This document shows positions 44,282-53,649 of a stretch of DNA of 64,000 bases, one piece after another. The position numbers and the translations under genes were made by a program. The DNA comes from Pyrinomonas sp040289685 (GTDB lineage: Bacteria > Acidobacteriota > Blastocatellia > Pyrinomonadales > Pyrinomonadaceae): positions 31,655 through 95,654 of the forward strand of contig NZ_PSLQ01000004.1 of NCBI RefSeq assembly GCF_040289685.1, read 5' to 3'. Numbering within the stretch: the stretch's first letter is position 1; the number at the start of each line of letters is the position of its first letter. Under the pieces are notes generated by a model. The model was given only the letters and a program-made list of their open reading frames with translations, was not told the origin of the DNA and ran no database searches.

Positions 44282-45115
44282 CTAGCCGAACAAGCGGCTC
44301 CAGAAGGATTTGCCACTCGAAATCTCTTCCAGCGCGTGTGCCAGTTCGCGATCCTCCTCCGTCTCCAACGCCACATCGGCCATGGAGATGATGCCGCGCA
44401 AGTTCCCCTCGCGATCGACCACCGGGATGCGCCGCACCTGCTTATCGCCCATCGTGCGTAAGACTTCCACCACACGATCGTTGGGCTGTGCCGTGTAGAT
44501 GTCGGTCGTCATGATCTCTTCTGCGCGCGTCGTGCGCGGGTCTTTGCCTTCGGCGATCGCCCGGACGACGATGTCGCGATCCGTGATCAATCCGACGAGC
44601 TTGCCGTGGTTGCGCCCCTCGCGACGATCAGCCGTCGTGGCGGGCGCTTCGGTGATGACGGGATCAACCACGGGGATGACGCCCGTATCTTCATCGCGCA
44701 TCATTTTGGCGACTTGCTCGAGCGTCGCGTCGCGCGTCGCCACGGTGACATCGCGCGTCATGATTTCGCGACAACGAACGTGCGAGCGGGATGGCCCACG
44801 TCTCTCTTCGGCGTCGCGATACGAGCGCCTTTCATCTCCAGGTTCGCGATAGTCGCCTTCATCACCGTAGCGCGAGCGGATGTATTCATCGCGGTAGTAA
44901 CGTCCGAGCGCGCCGCTCGTCTCCGTGTAATCGTCGCGGTGGAAGGGACGCGCGCGTCCGTAGTCGTCGCGTTCGTCATCAGCGTATCTCCCCCGCCGTT
45001 CGTTCTCCTCTTCGTACGGGCGTGGCACCTCGCGCCTCACCCCTTCGCGGTAACGCCGTTCGGCGTAGCTCATCCCGCGTTCGTAATCATCTCTCTCGTC
45101 GCGGTATCTCGGCAT
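44282..45115 (-). CDS. CBS-domain pair protein with charged low-complexity N-terminus
   Basis: 277 aa from the ATG at 45115 (GGGAGGT upstream). Residues 1-115 are almost only Arg, Asp, Glu and Tyr with Gly/Ser, such as MPRYRDERDDYERGMSYAER, and should be disordered. Residues 116-262 form two CBS motifs (REIMTRDVTVATRDATLEQVAKMM and AEEIMTTDIYTAQPNDRVVEVL), separated by an insert, each ending with a PVVD-type strand and a GxIxxxDi helix. CBS pairs bind adenine nucleotides. The C-terminus is a short FWSRLFG tail. Confidence 0.85.
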   Translation of the reverse strand: MPRYRDERDDYERGMSYAERRYREGVRREVPRPYEEENERRGRYADDERDDYGRARPFHRDDYTETSGALGRYYRDEYIRSRYGDEGDYREPGDERRSYRDAEERRGPSRSHVRCREIMTRDVTVATRDATLEQVAKMMRDEDTGVIPVVDPVITEAPATTADRREGRNHGKLVGLITDRDIVVRAIAEGKDPRTTRAEEIMTTDIYTAQPNDRVVEVLRTMGDKQVRRIPVVDREGNLRGIISMADVALETEEDRELAHALEEISSGKSFWSRLFG

Positions 45116-45235
45116 GATTCCATTTACCTCCCTGCCGTCTCTGGATCTTGCGTCGTTTGGGGGCGTCGCTCTTTCAAAAGTTTCAACGAAGCGCACTTCT
45201 CACTTCGACCTGTGGGGGAAGGTGCACACGTGATT

Positions 45236-45289
45236 ATACAGAGCCTGAAGGAAATTACCAGCATACAGAGCCTGAAGGAAATTACCAGC
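45236..45289. repeat. Perfect 27-bp tandem duplication
   Basis: The 27-bp unit starting ATACAGAGCCTGAAGGAAAT occurs twice back to back (45236-45262, 45263-45289) without a mismatch, indicating a recent slippage or duplication event. Confidence 0.95.
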
Positions 45290-45427
45290 AGCGGCGCGTG
45301 AAGAAAAGCGCGGTCAACGTTTGACGGGGCAGCATGAATATTCTCCCGAGATTTTTCATGGTGATTTCGTGTTCGAATGAGGATCCAGAGAGGCGAACAA
45401 GCTGAAAAGGGGTCCGTTATGAGAGGG

Positions 45428-45525
45428 CATGTTACCACCGAAGAGCGTTTTGGCCCCGGAAGGCTGATCGAATTGACGCCGGTCTTGTTAAGGCATGTCG
45501 CCACTGAAGAGCGTTTCGGACCGTC
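45428..45525. repeat. Imperfect direct repeat pair, 66 bp period
   Basis: CATGTTACCACCGAAGAGCG at 45428 and CATGTCGCCACTGAAGAGCG at 45494, both continuing TTTyGG. The start-to-start distance is 66 bp. Confidence 0.8.
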
Positions 45526-45554
45526 GCGCCGTTAGGCGCAACGATCCGAAACGC
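45511..45554. repeat. Long nested inverted repeat (44 bp hairpin)
   Basis: Outer arms GCGTTTCGGACCGT (45511-45524) and ACGATCCGAAACGC (45541-45554) pair with one mismatch, and inner arms GCGCC/GGCGC close a GTTA loop. No T run follows on either strand, so it is not a standard terminator. Confidence 0.75.
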
Positions 45555-45656
45555 GTACGGATCGCGCTGACCGCTCGCTTGCGGGCGATATAACAATGAG
45601 TGTCAAACCGCTGTAGGCGGATTTGCGCGCAAGCCAAAGCGCCTCAAGCTATGTGC

Positions 45657-46637
45657 TCATGGTTGAGCCTCGATCTCCACCAGCATTTGCACGTTGGCGC
45701 TAACGGTCAACTTGCCGGGTTCGATGGGTGTCGGCGGCGCTGCCTCAGCCACTCTGCGAACAGCCACGGCATCCACGTACTGCGGCACAGGGCGGATGGT
45801 CCCGCCCTCTCGCACTTCAAGAATGCGGATGACGCGTCCGCTGAGACTGCGCGCGATCGTTTGGGCTTTATCGAGCGCCGCGCGCGTTGCCTCGCTCAAG
45901 GCTCGCGCGCGCACTTCGCGATCCTGTCGGATCGTGAAGATCAAGCCATCGATGTTGTTTGCGCCCGCGCGCGATGCTTCGTCGATCACCGCCCCGACTT
46001 TGGTCAAATCGCGCAACGTCGCGATGACCGAATTGCGCGCAAGGTATCCTGTAATCGTTGGGGGCATATTCGGGCGATAGTCCATTTGCGGCTGCAAGCT
46101 GTAACCGCTCGTCTTGATCTCGGCTCCTGCGCCGGCGACGGCCTTAACGGCGCGTTGGACTGCATCGCTGCGGCGCGCGTTCTCCTGTTGCGCGTCAAGA
46201 GCGCTTTTGCTCTGCGTGACGACGGCGATGGTGATGATCGCCGTATCGGGTTGGGCTTCGATATCGGCATCGCCGTTGACGGCGACGCGCGTGAAGCCGG
46301 AGAGGAGGCTGCGTTGGTTCGAAGCGTTAACGGGACGAAGCGTACTAGCTTCGAACGGCACTCCTTCTTGGTACGTCGTCACGACGTCGGGGCGCGTCTG
46401 GCCTGCCGCCTCGACTTCGACTCCTTCACGAAACCACGTCTCTTGCTCGAAGCGCTGCGCGTTGAGCAAGAGGAATTTCTGGTAATCCGAAGCGATGATC
46501 CAGCCGCCCGGTTCGACGGTGCGCATCAATCGCCCGCGCACGCGCGCTTGCTGGGCGTTGCCGATGGCGACGAGCAAAGCTATCGCCAGACAGAGCCGAA
46601 TCATTTGCGGGAAATGTTTGGAGGAACTTGCGGACAT
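45657..46637 (-). CDS. SIMPL-domain (DUF541) exported protein
   Basis: 326 aa from the ATG at 46637 (AAGGAG upstream). A signal peptide (MIRLCLAIALLVAIGNAQQA) precedes an extra N-terminal segment of about 85 residues, then the SIMPL domain: VAVNGDADIEAQPDTAIITIAVVTQSKSALDAQQENARR, GYSLQPQMDYRP and a C-terminal ANVQMLVEIEA strand. SIMPL proteins (BP26-like) form periplasmic oligomers of unclear function. The N-terminal segment is not familiar to me. Confidence 0.85.
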   Translation of the reverse strand: MSASSSKHFPQMIRLCLAIALLVAIGNAQQARVRGRLMRTVEPGGWIIASDYQKFLLLNAQRFEQETWFREGVEVEAAGQTRPDVVTTYQEGVPFEASTLRPVNASNQRSLLSGFTRVAVNGDADIEAQPDTAIITIAVVTQSKSALDAQQENARRSDAVQRAVKAVAGAGAEIKTSGYSLQPQMDYRPNMPPTITGYLARNSVIATLRDLTKVGAVIDEASRAGANNIDGLIFTIRQDREVRARALSEATRAALDKAQTIARSLSGRVIRILEVREGGTIRPVPQYVDAVAVRRVAEAAPPTPIEPGKLTVSANVQMLVEIEAQP

Positions 46638-46791
46638 GATCTTTTTTCTCCTTCGTTGATTCAATGTCGAGCGGCCAGCATGGCGCGCGTCGGGGATAGA
46701 TGCGAAGCCAGCGCCGCGCGCTGAAAAGAGAAGCCGCGCGACGTGTAAATGGTTGCTCGAACTCGCGCCGCTTTGTTAGCATTTAAAGCGG

Positions 46792-47148
46792 ATGAAGTCT
46801 TTCGATAAGAGGCCGATTAATTTCAAAAGACCAAAGCGCGACGGTCGCCTCATCACCGTCGGCCGCGTTGAAGACTTGCCCGAAGGGCGCGGCGCGACGG
46901 TCGAGCTGCGGGATGGAACCGAACTTGCTCTTTACAACGTCGGCGGTCGCTTCTACGCCGTCGAGAACTTCTGCCCGCACAAGGGCGCGCCGCTCGCCGA
47001 TGGTCTGCTTCACGGGCGCGTCGTCGAATGTTGCCTACACGGCTGGCGATTCGATGTCGGTACAGGACAGTGTTTGACGCGGCCCGGCTGCGACATCGAG
47101 ACGTATGAAGTCATCGTCGAAGAGGGGATGATAAAGATACGTCTCTGA
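46792..47148 (+). CDS. Rieske [2Fe-2S] ferredoxin-like protein
   Basis: 118 aa single Rieske domain. Cluster ligands are Cys61 and His63 (CPHKGAPLADG) and Cys80 and His83 (CCLHGWRFDVGTG). This form resembles NirD-type and dioxygenase ferredoxins and probably passes electrons in the cytoplasm. There is no signal peptide and no partner oxygenase or reductase next to it, so the partner is unknown. It is a lone plus-strand gene among minus-strand genes. Confidence 0.92.
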   Translation: MKSFDKRPINFKRPKRDGRLITVGRVEDLPEGRGATVELRDGTELALYNVGGRFYAVENFCPHKGAPLADGLLHGRVVECCLHGWRFDVGTGQCLTRPGCDIETYEVIVEEGMIKIRL

Positions 47149-47265
47149 GTCTGTTGGGCGATGGCGAGCAGGTCGCCCAAGCCAAAAGATGCCCTCTTTC
47201 GCTTTGCGCTGAAAGCGTTCAGGCCCTTGCCTTCAATAGGTTTGCTTGTACGCGCGGCGACGCGG

Positions 47266-48288
47266 TCAATCGCCTTTCTGCTGCACTGGAGAAAGATGTT
47301 TGCTCATCTCGAGCATTCGTTGGACTGGGCGCAGCGCGCGACGCATCGTTTCCTCGTCGAGCGTGATTTCGGGACTTCGATCGCGCATGCAAAGGTATAG
47401 TTTCTCCAGCGTGTTCAAACGCATGTAGGGGCACATCGCACAACTGCAACCCGAATTGGGCGGCGAGCAGATGAACTCAGCATCGGGACGCGCCTTCTTC
47501 ATTTGGTGCATGATCCCTGCTTCCGTTGCGACGATGAACTGTTTCTTCTCCGTATGCTTTTCGACGTACTTCAAAAGCGCGAGCGTCGAGCCGACGAACT
47601 CGGCCTGTTGGAGCACAGCCTCTTCGCATTCCGGGTGGGCGATGATCGTTGCTTGCGGGTATTCGGCGCGCAATTGCATCAGACGGCGCGCGTTGAATTG
47701 CTCGTGGACGATGCAGAAGCCGGGCCAGAGGACCATCTTTCGCCCGGTCTGCTTTTCCACCCAGCGCCCTAGGTGTCTGTCCGGACCAAAGACGATCGGT
47801 TTATCGGGCGGAAGCTGGCGGATGATCTCCACCGCGTTCGATGAGGTGACGATCACGTCGGAGAGGGCTTTCACCGCTGCCGACGAGTTGATGTAGTTGA
47901 CGACGATGTGCTCCGGATATTGCTTCAACCACTCGGCATAGACATCAGCAGGACAGCGATCGGCGAGCGAACAGCCGGCATCGAGGTCGGGCAGATAAAC
48001 TGGTTTGTCGGGATTCAGGATCTTCGCCGTCTCGGCCATGAAATGGACGCCGCAGAAGACGATGCAATCAGCGTTCGTTTTGGCTGCCGCTTGTGCCAGA
48101 GCGAGCGAATCGCCGACGAAATCGGCCAGATCCTGAATGCTCTCCTCTTGGTAGTAATGAGCGAGGATGACGGCGTTCATCTCTTTTTTCAGGCGCAGGA
48201 TCTCCGCTTCGAGATCGAGCGTCGGCGCGATCGTCGCCAATCGCGCCGAAATGTCCACCTCTTGTCCCAGCGAAACTTCAGGCATCAT
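47266..48288 (-). CDS. nadA: Quinolinate synthase
   Basis: [4Fe-4S] enzyme condensing iminoaspartate and DHAP to quinolinate. 340 aa. Motifs: NAVILAHYYQEESIQDLADFVGDSLALAQ, CVxFCGVHFMAETAKIL region with a cluster Cys, LPDLDAGCSLADRCP, and SGCSCAMCPYMRLNTLEKLY at the C-terminus containing another cluster Cys. It lies downstream of fumC with a 79 bp gap. I looked for the NAD-I (nadA motif) riboswitch known in Acidobacteria and did not find its core. Confidence 0.95.
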   Translation of the reverse strand: MMPEVSLGQEVDISARLATIAPTLDLEAEILRLKKEMNAVILAHYYQEESIQDLADFVGDSLALAQAAAKTNADCIVFCGVHFMAETAKILNPDKPVYLPDLDAGCSLADRCPADVYAEWLKQYPEHIVVNYINSSAAVKALSDVIVTSSNAVEIIRQLPPDKPIVFGPDRHLGRWVEKQTGRKMVLWPGFCIVHEQFNARRLMQLRAEYPQATIIAHPECEEAVLQQAEFVGSTLALLKYVEKHTEKKQFIVATEAGIMHQMKKARPDAEFICSPPNSGCSCAMCPYMRLNTLEKLYLCMRDRSPEITLDEETMRRALRPVQRMLEMSKHLSPVQQKGD

Positions 48289-48367
48289 GTCCTATGCGCT
48301 CCGTTCGTTGCTCTTCGGCGATGACGACATTTTAACACATGAACGAGCTTGAAGACTTCTCAACATT

Positions 48368-49786
48368 CTAGGGGTGCGTCATCTCTTCGGGTTTGACGTA
48401 GCGGTCGAACTCCTCACCCGTCAGAATGCCGAGTTCGATCGCCGCTTCGCGCAAGCTGATGCCTTTTTGGTGGGCGTGTTTGGCGATCTTCGCCGCGTTA
48501 TCGTAGCCGATGTACGGGTTGAGCGCCGTGACGAGCATAAGCGAGTTGCGCACGTGTTCGGCGATGCGTTCGCGGTTGAGTTCGATGCCGACGACGCAGT
48601 AGTCGACGAAGTTATGGCAGGCGTCGCGCAGCAGCCGGATCGAATGGAGCAGATTGTAGATCATCACGGGCTTGAAGACGTTCAACTCGAAGTTGCCCTG
48701 TGAGCCGGCAAAGCCGATGGCCGCATCATTGCCCATCACCTGCACGGCGACCATGGTCATCGCTTCGCACTGCGTCGGATTGACTTTGCCCGGCATGATC
48801 GAGGAGCCGGGTTCATTCTCCGGCAGGATGAGTTCGCCCAAGCCGGCGCGCGGTCCCGAGGCGAGCCAGCGAATGTCGTTGGCGATCTTCATCAGCGAGG
48901 CGGCGAGCGTCTTGAGCGCACCGCTCGCAAAGACGATCTCGTCGTGCGCCGAGAGCGCGGCGAACTTGTTCGGGTGAGAACGGAAAGGCAGTCCGGTGAG
49001 TTCGGCGATCTTGGCTGCGGCGCGTTCGGCGAATTCGGGATGCGTGTTGAGACCTGTGCCGACCGCCGTGCCGCCGATGGCCAGATCGTACAGCCCGTCG
49101 AGCGTCTGTTTCAAACGTTGCACGTCGCGTTCGAGCAGGCTGGCCCAGCCGGACATCTCCTGCCCGACCGTCAACGGCGTCGCATCTTGCAGATGCGTGC
49201 GCCCGATCTTGACGACGTCGGCAAATTCACGGGCTTTAGCTTCGATCGCTGCCTGTAAGCGTTCAACTTCCGGGATCAGGGCGTGCATCTGTTCGGCGGC
49301 TGCGATGTGCATCGCCGTCGGGAAGGTGTCGTTTGACGATTGCGACATGTTCACGTCATCGTTCGGATGAACCGGTTTTTTGCTGCCGAGTTGTCCGCCT
49401 GCCAGCTCGATCGCGCGGTTAGCGATGACCTCATTGACGTTCATGTTTGTCTGCGTGCCGCTGCCCGTCTGCCAAACGCGCAAAGGGAAGTGCGCGTCGA
49501 GCTTGCCGGCGATCACTTCGTCCGCCGCTTGCACGATCAAGCGCGCTTTCTCTTCGGGCAGCTTGCCGAGTTCTAGGTTAACGAGCGCGGCTGCCTTCTT
49601 CAGAATGCCGAAGGCGCGGATGAGTTCGCGCGGCATCAAGTCATCGCCGATGTTGAAGTACTTGAGCGAGCGCGCGGTCTGCGCTCCCCAGTACTTGTCA
49701 GCCGGAACCTCGATCTCGCCCATCGAGTCGCGTTCGATGCGCGTCCCCTTAGTCTGCTCTTTCGGTTCGGGCGCTTCTTGTGCCAT
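48368..49786 (-). CDS. fumC: Fumarate hydratase, class II
   Basis: Interconverts fumarate and malate; no iron-sulfur cluster. 472 aa from the ATG at 49786; a TTG at 49831 would extend it by 15 residues. Family signatures: GEIEVPADKYWGAQTARSL, QTGSGTQTNMNVNEVIANRA, HPNDDVNMSQSSNDTFPTAMH and GSSIMPGKVNPTQCEAM, the catalytic loop. The GTH-type residues (KIGRTHLQDATPLTVGQE) fit fumarase more than aspartase. Confidence 0.94.
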   Translation of the reverse strand: MAQEAPEPKEQTKGTRIERDSMGEIEVPADKYWGAQTARSLKYFNIGDDLMPRELIRAFGILKKAAALVNLELGKLPEEKARLIVQAADEVIAGKLDAHFPLRVWQTGSGTQTNMNVNEVIANRAIELAGGQLGSKKPVHPNDDVNMSQSSNDTFPTAMHIAAAEQMHALIPEVERLQAAIEAKAREFADVVKIGRTHLQDATPLTVGQEMSGWASLLERDVQRLKQTLDGLYDLAIGGTAVGTGLNTHPEFAERAAAKIAELTGLPFRSHPNKFAALSAHDEIVFASGALKTLAASLMKIANDIRWLASGPRAGLGELILPENEPGSSIMPGKVNPTQCEAMTMVAVQVMGNDAAIGFAGSQGNFELNVFKPVMIYNLLHSIRLLRDACHNFVDYCVVGIELNRERIAEHVRNSLMLVTALNPYIGYDNAAKIAKHAHQKGISLREAAIELGILTGEEFDRYVKPEEMTHP

Positions 49787-49918
49787 CGGTGAAGAGATCC
49801 CTTCTTCCAAAGTTTTCAACGCAGGACTCAAGATTTTACCTTGCTGCCGCTTTGGACGGCGAGCGCGCTGGCGCGAGTCAACGCAATCGGTGTGAAGTCG
49901 CGTTGGATCGCGCGGGCC

Positions 49919-50302
49919 CTAATTCGAACCCTTCTCGCCTTCCGTCGGAAGGCCCGCTCGTTGCCACGCCTTCCAACCTCCAGCCAGTGAATAGACGTTC
50001 TCGTAGCCCATGCGTTGCAGCGCGTCGGCGGCGAGCGCCGACCGGTAACCGCCGCCGCAATAGAGGACGATTTCAGTCTTTTTGTCCGGCACAGCGCGTT
50101 CGATGTCGCGTTCGATGATCCCTTTGCCGAGATGGAGCGCGCCCGCGGCGTGGCCGCGCTCCCACTCGTGGTCCTCGCGCACGTCGATCAAACGCGCCTG
50201 CGGATTCTCCGCGAGCCGCTTTCGCGCTTCTTCGACGCTGATCTCGCGGATGCGCGTTTTGGCATCCGCGACGAGCCTCAAAAATCCTTCCGTGTGTTCC
50301 AT
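49919..50302 (-). CDS. Rhodanese-domain protein
   Basis: 127 aa single rhodanese domain from the ATG at 50302, which has GGGGGTGG upstream. A short leader precedes EISVEEARKRLAENPQARLIDVREDHEWERGHAAGALHL. The active-site loop is CGGGYRSALAADAL, with the catalytic Cys kept. It probably transfers sulfur from a persulfide; the acceptor is unknown. It lies between purL and fumC on the same strand. Confidence 0.9.
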   Translation of the reverse strand: MEHTEGFLRLVADAKTRIREISVEEARKRLAENPQARLIDVREDHEWERGHAAGALHLGKGIIERDIERAVPDKKTEIVLYCGGGYRSALAADALQRMGYENVYSLAGGWKAWQRAGLPTEGEKGSN

Positions 50303-50384
50303 TGTTACCACCCCCTTCGAGTCTTCTTGAGAGTGTCGCTGCGGATGGGCGCTGTGCGATGCCATCTCAAAACGCCAAGCGCTT

Positions 50385-52670
50385 TCATTCAGCCGCTCCG
50401 ACGAGCGTTTCCATCCTCATCGCTTCCTTGATCGCCGAGCGCCAGATCCTTTCAAGCTCGCGCACGTCGCGCGAGATGGCTTCTCGTCCATCGACGGTGA
50501 TGCGCAACGTTGTGCCGCCGACGCGCCCGATCATCGTGAGCGGACAGCGCGCTTCGGCAGCGATCTCTTCCATGCGTCCAAGCGCAGCTTCGTCGAAGCT
50601 GACGATGACGCGCGAAGGGGTTTCGGCGAAGAGGCGCGCGACCGTAGGCAGCGTCCCGCCGAGATCGACCTCTGCACCGATCGCTTCGCGATTGAGCGAC
50701 GAGAAGCACATCTCGGCGAGCGCGACGGCCAGTCCGCCTTCGGCGCAATCGTGCGCCGCGCGAAGCAACCCTTCTTCGGCGGCCCGCAGCACGGTCGCCT
50801 GCACGGCCCGCTCGCGTTCCCAATTGATGCGCGGCGGGCGCGTGCATCGGACCAGCTCGGCCGTGTCACGCTCCTGAACGACGGTGGCGTATTCACTGAG
50901 CGCGAGATCGTCGCCGGTTTCGCCGAGCAGCGCGATGATGTCGCCCCCCCTCTTGAAGCCAGGTTGAATTACGCGTCGGACATCTTCGATCAAGCCGACC
51001 ATGCCGACCACCGGAGTGGGCCAGATGCCACGCCCTTCCGTCTCGTTGTAGAAAGAGACGTTGCCGCTCACCACGGGCGTGCCGAGTTCGCGACATGCCT
51101 CGGCCATGCCGTCGATGACTTCCGAAAATGCCCACATCACTTCTGGTCGTTCGGGCGAGGCGAAATTCAAGCAGTTGGTGATAGCGAGGGGCTTTGCGCC
51201 GACGCAGACGACATTGCGCGCCGCTTCGGCGACCGTCAACTTCGCTCCCTCGCGCGGATCGGCGGCGCACAGACGCCCGTTGCCGTCAAGCGACATGGCG
51301 AGGGCGCGGCGCGTCTCCTTGATGCGTATGACGGCGGCATCGGCACCGGGGAGCACGACCGTGTTGGTCCGCACCATGTGATCGTACTGCTCGAAGACCC
51401 ACTCTTTCGAGGCGATGTTGGGTGAAGCGAGCAGCTTTTCGAGCGCTTCGTTGCAGTCTTCCGCTTCGACGAGCGAAATTCGATCGCTGACTTTCTGCTC
51501 TTCGTTCGACGCGACTTGTTTGACGGGCGGCTTCATCGGGCGTTCGTAACGCGGCGCTTCGTCGGTGAGGGCGGAAACGGGCAGATCGGCGACCACTTCG
51601 CCGCGGTGGTGGACGACCAAGCGTTTTGTGTCCGTGACGCGACCGATGACGACCGCGTCCAGATCCCACTTGCGAAAGATGTCGATCACCTCGCGTTCGC
51701 GCCCCTTGTGGGCGACGAGCAACATGCGCTCTTGCGATTCCGATAGCATGATTTCGTAAGCCGACATCCCCTGTTCGCGTTGCGGCACGAGATCGAGTTC
51801 GAGTTCGACTCCTGTGCCCGCACGCGCTGCCATCTCGCACGAGCTAGACGTGAGACCCGCTGCGCCCATGTCTTGAATGCCGGCGACGGCGCCCGAACGC
51901 ATCGCTTCGAGACAGGCTTCGAGCAGCAGCTTCTCCAAAAACGGATCGCCGACCTGCACGGTCGGACGTTTCGACAACGCCTCTTCGTCGAACTCAGCCG
52001 ACGCCATGGTCGCGCCGTGAATGCCATCTCGACCCGTTTTGGCTCCGACGTAGAGGACGGGGTTGCCCACGCCCGCGGCGCGCGCAAAGAAGATCTGATC
52101 GCGCCGGACCAGTCCGAGGGCGAAGGCGTTGACCAAAGGGTTGAAGTTGTAGACGTCATCGAAGAAGACCTCGCCGCCGATTGTGGCGACCCCAAAGCAG
52201 TTCCCGTAGTGCGCGATGCCGGCGACGACGCCGGCGAAGAGCGCGCGGTTGCGACGCCCGTGTTCTGGGTGGTCGAGTCTGCCGAACCGCAAAGAGTTCA
52301 TCGCCGCTACGGGACGCGCGCCCATCGTGAAGATGTCGCGTAGGATGCCGCCGACGCCGGTCGCCGCGCCCTGAAAAGGCTCGATGAAAGACGGATGATT
52401 GTGCGATTCGATCTTGAAGGCGGCGCACCAGCCGTCGCCGACATCGACCACGCCAGCGTTCTCGCCTGGCGGCACGATGACGCGCTCGCCCGCGGTCGGC
52501 AGTCGCTTCAGGTGGACGCGCGAGGATTTGTAAGAGCAATGCTCCGACCACATCACCGAGAAGATGCCGAGTTCAACGAGGTTTGGCTCGCGGCCCAAAA
52601 CGGCTCGAATGCGCTCGTACTCTTCGGCGGTCAAATTGTGCGCGGCGATGACTTCAGGCGTGATCTTCAT
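50385..52670 (-). CDS. purL: Phosphoribosylformylglycinamidine synthase subunit PurL
   Basis: 761 aa small-type PurL, which works with PurS and PurQ to convert FGAR to FGAM with glutamine and ATP. Features: LTAEEYERIRAVLGREPNLVELGIFSVMWSEHCSYKSSR, PPGENAGVVDVGDG, AFKIESHNHPSFIEPFQGAATGVGGILRDI and the AIR-synthase-related repeat (GNVSFYNETEG, AHDCAEGGLAVALAEMCF). purS and purQ are not in the window. The 379 bp leader upstream holds a direct repeat but no recognised purine riboswitch. Confidence 0.95.
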   Translation of the reverse strand: MKITPEVIAAHNLTAEEYERIRAVLGREPNLVELGIFSVMWSEHCSYKSSRVHLKRLPTAGERVIVPPGENAGVVDVGDGWCAAFKIESHNHPSFIEPFQGAATGVGGILRDIFTMGARPVAAMNSLRFGRLDHPEHGRRNRALFAGVVAGIAHYGNCFGVATIGGEVFFDDVYNFNPLVNAFALGLVRRDQIFFARAAGVGNPVLYVGAKTGRDGIHGATMASAEFDEEALSKRPTVQVGDPFLEKLLLEACLEAMRSGAVAGIQDMGAAGLTSSSCEMAARAGTGVELELDLVPQREQGMSAYEIMLSESQERMLLVAHKGREREVIDIFRKWDLDAVVIGRVTDTKRLVVHHRGEVVADLPVSALTDEAPRYERPMKPPVKQVASNEEQKVSDRISLVEAEDCNEALEKLLASPNIASKEWVFEQYDHMVRTNTVVLPGADAAVIRIKETRRALAMSLDGNGRLCAADPREGAKLTVAEAARNVVCVGAKPLAITNCLNFASPERPEVMWAFSEVIDGMAEACRELGTPVVSGNVSFYNETEGRGIWPTPVVGMVGLIEDVRRVIQPGFKRGGDIIALLGETGDDLALSEYATVVQERDTAELVRCTRPPRINWERERAVQATVLRAAEEGLLRAAHDCAEGGLAVALAEMCFSSLNREAIGAEVDLGGTLPTVARLFAETPSRVIVSFDEAALGRMEEIAAEARCPLTMIGRVGGTTLRITVDGREAISRDVRELERIWRSAIKEAMRMETLVGAAE

Positions 52671-53049
52671 GTTTCAATGCCCGGTCTCATGCCCGGAAAG
52701 ATGAACGGGGAATTTTAAGGCGAAAGGGAAGCCAAGACAACCGACGAGGACATTTGAGACGCCCGCGATGTTTATCGCTAAACAGGGGCTCGACCGTTCG
52801 TCGTTCAACGCCAGCGTGTTGCCCCCGAAAGACAGCGGGACAAGTAAACTGCGAAACTTGGTCTCGACCGTTTGTCGCTCGGATGTCCCGATTGGTTCGA
52901 ACGGATCGCCCTTTGCGGCGTCAATGCCAGAAAGCGTGCAGCGATTTCGCCGCGCGATCTTCGCTGCTTCAAGCCGCGGATGGCGACCTCGCAAAGCGCA
53001 ACGACGGGAGCGGGCGGATTTCGCTTTGTGTTCTCGACGACGAATCGTA
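52671..53049. other. Gene-free purL leader region
   Basis: 379 bp; no ORF with family features. Two imperfect copies of CTCGACCGTTyGTCG lie at about 52785-52803 and 52860-52878, and a stem GCAAAGCG/CGCTTTG occurs near 52990-53030. Confidence 0.5.
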
Positions 53050-53634
53050 TCAGCGCTTGAGCGTTCGTTCGATGGCGGCGCGCAGTTCGGCGGGGTTGAT
53101 GCGTCCGAAATGCTTGTAAACGATACGTCCGCTTTCATCGAAGAGGAAGGTGGCTGGCAAAGCGCCGCTCCATTCTGGATCGACGGCGGTGATCGCCGTT
53201 TCTGGGTCGGCGACATTGAGCAAGTATGTCGGCATGGTGGCACGCATTTCGCGCAAGAACTGCGGCACGGCGCGCTCTATCTCCGCTGCGTCATCGAGCG
53301 AAACGGTGATGAATTCGAGGCCGTGCGAACGATAATCGCGGTCAATGGCGACCAAGTCGGGGAATTCATCGCGACACGGTTCGCACCACGTGGCCCAAAA
53401 GTTAATGAGCAACGGGCGCTTCACCGCGAGGAGTTGGCGAAGTCCATCGGCGCCAATTTGAGTCACTTTGGCCGCCGCTGCGCCGTCGCCTTTGGCGTCG
53501 TTCCTTTCAACGGCAGTTTTGCCGGGTGAAGCTTGTGGTGTTTGCGATGAGCTGCTTTCGGAGGATGTAGTGCATCCTCCGAAAGCGGTGATCGACAGAG
53601 CGAAAGCGATGGTGATGGTCAGCAGATGTTTCAT
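53050..53634 (-). CDS. TlpA-like thioredoxin-fold lipoprotein
   Basis: 194 aa. A lipoprotein signal (MKHLLTITIAFALSITAFGGC) and a Ser/Ala-rich linker lead to a TlpA/ResA-type domain: LLINFWATWCEPCRDEFPDLVAIDRDY with the CxxC redox pair, then a TlpA insertion and LPATFLFDESGRIVYKHFG with the cis-Pro. It likely reduces thiols outside the cytoplasmic membrane. It is 15 bp downstream of the redoxin gene on the same strand, probably cotranscribed. Confidence 0.92.
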   Translation of the reverse strand: MKHLLTITIAFALSITAFGGCTTSSESSSSQTPQASPGKTAVERNDAKGDGAAAAKVTQIGADGLRQLLAVKRPLLINFWATWCEPCRDEFPDLVAIDRDYRSHGLEFITVSLDDAAEIERAVPQFLREMRATMPTYLLNVADPETAITAVDPEWSGALPATFLFDESGRIVYKHFGRINPAELRAAIERTLKR

Positions 53635-53649
53635 GATTCAAGTGAGAGC

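Larger units (their letters stand above)
45116..45656. other. Gene-free, repeat-rich divergent spacer
   Basis: 541 bp between the CBS protein start and the SIMPL protein stop. It holds a perfect 27-bp tandem duplication, a 66-bp-period direct repeat and a long nested hairpin, each listed separately. No ORF is supported. Confidence 0.6.

Noticed and set aside
48289..48367. NAD-I (nadA motif) riboswitch before nadA
   Set aside because: Known in Acidobacteria, but the conserved CAACAACCCC-type core is not in this 79 bp leader.
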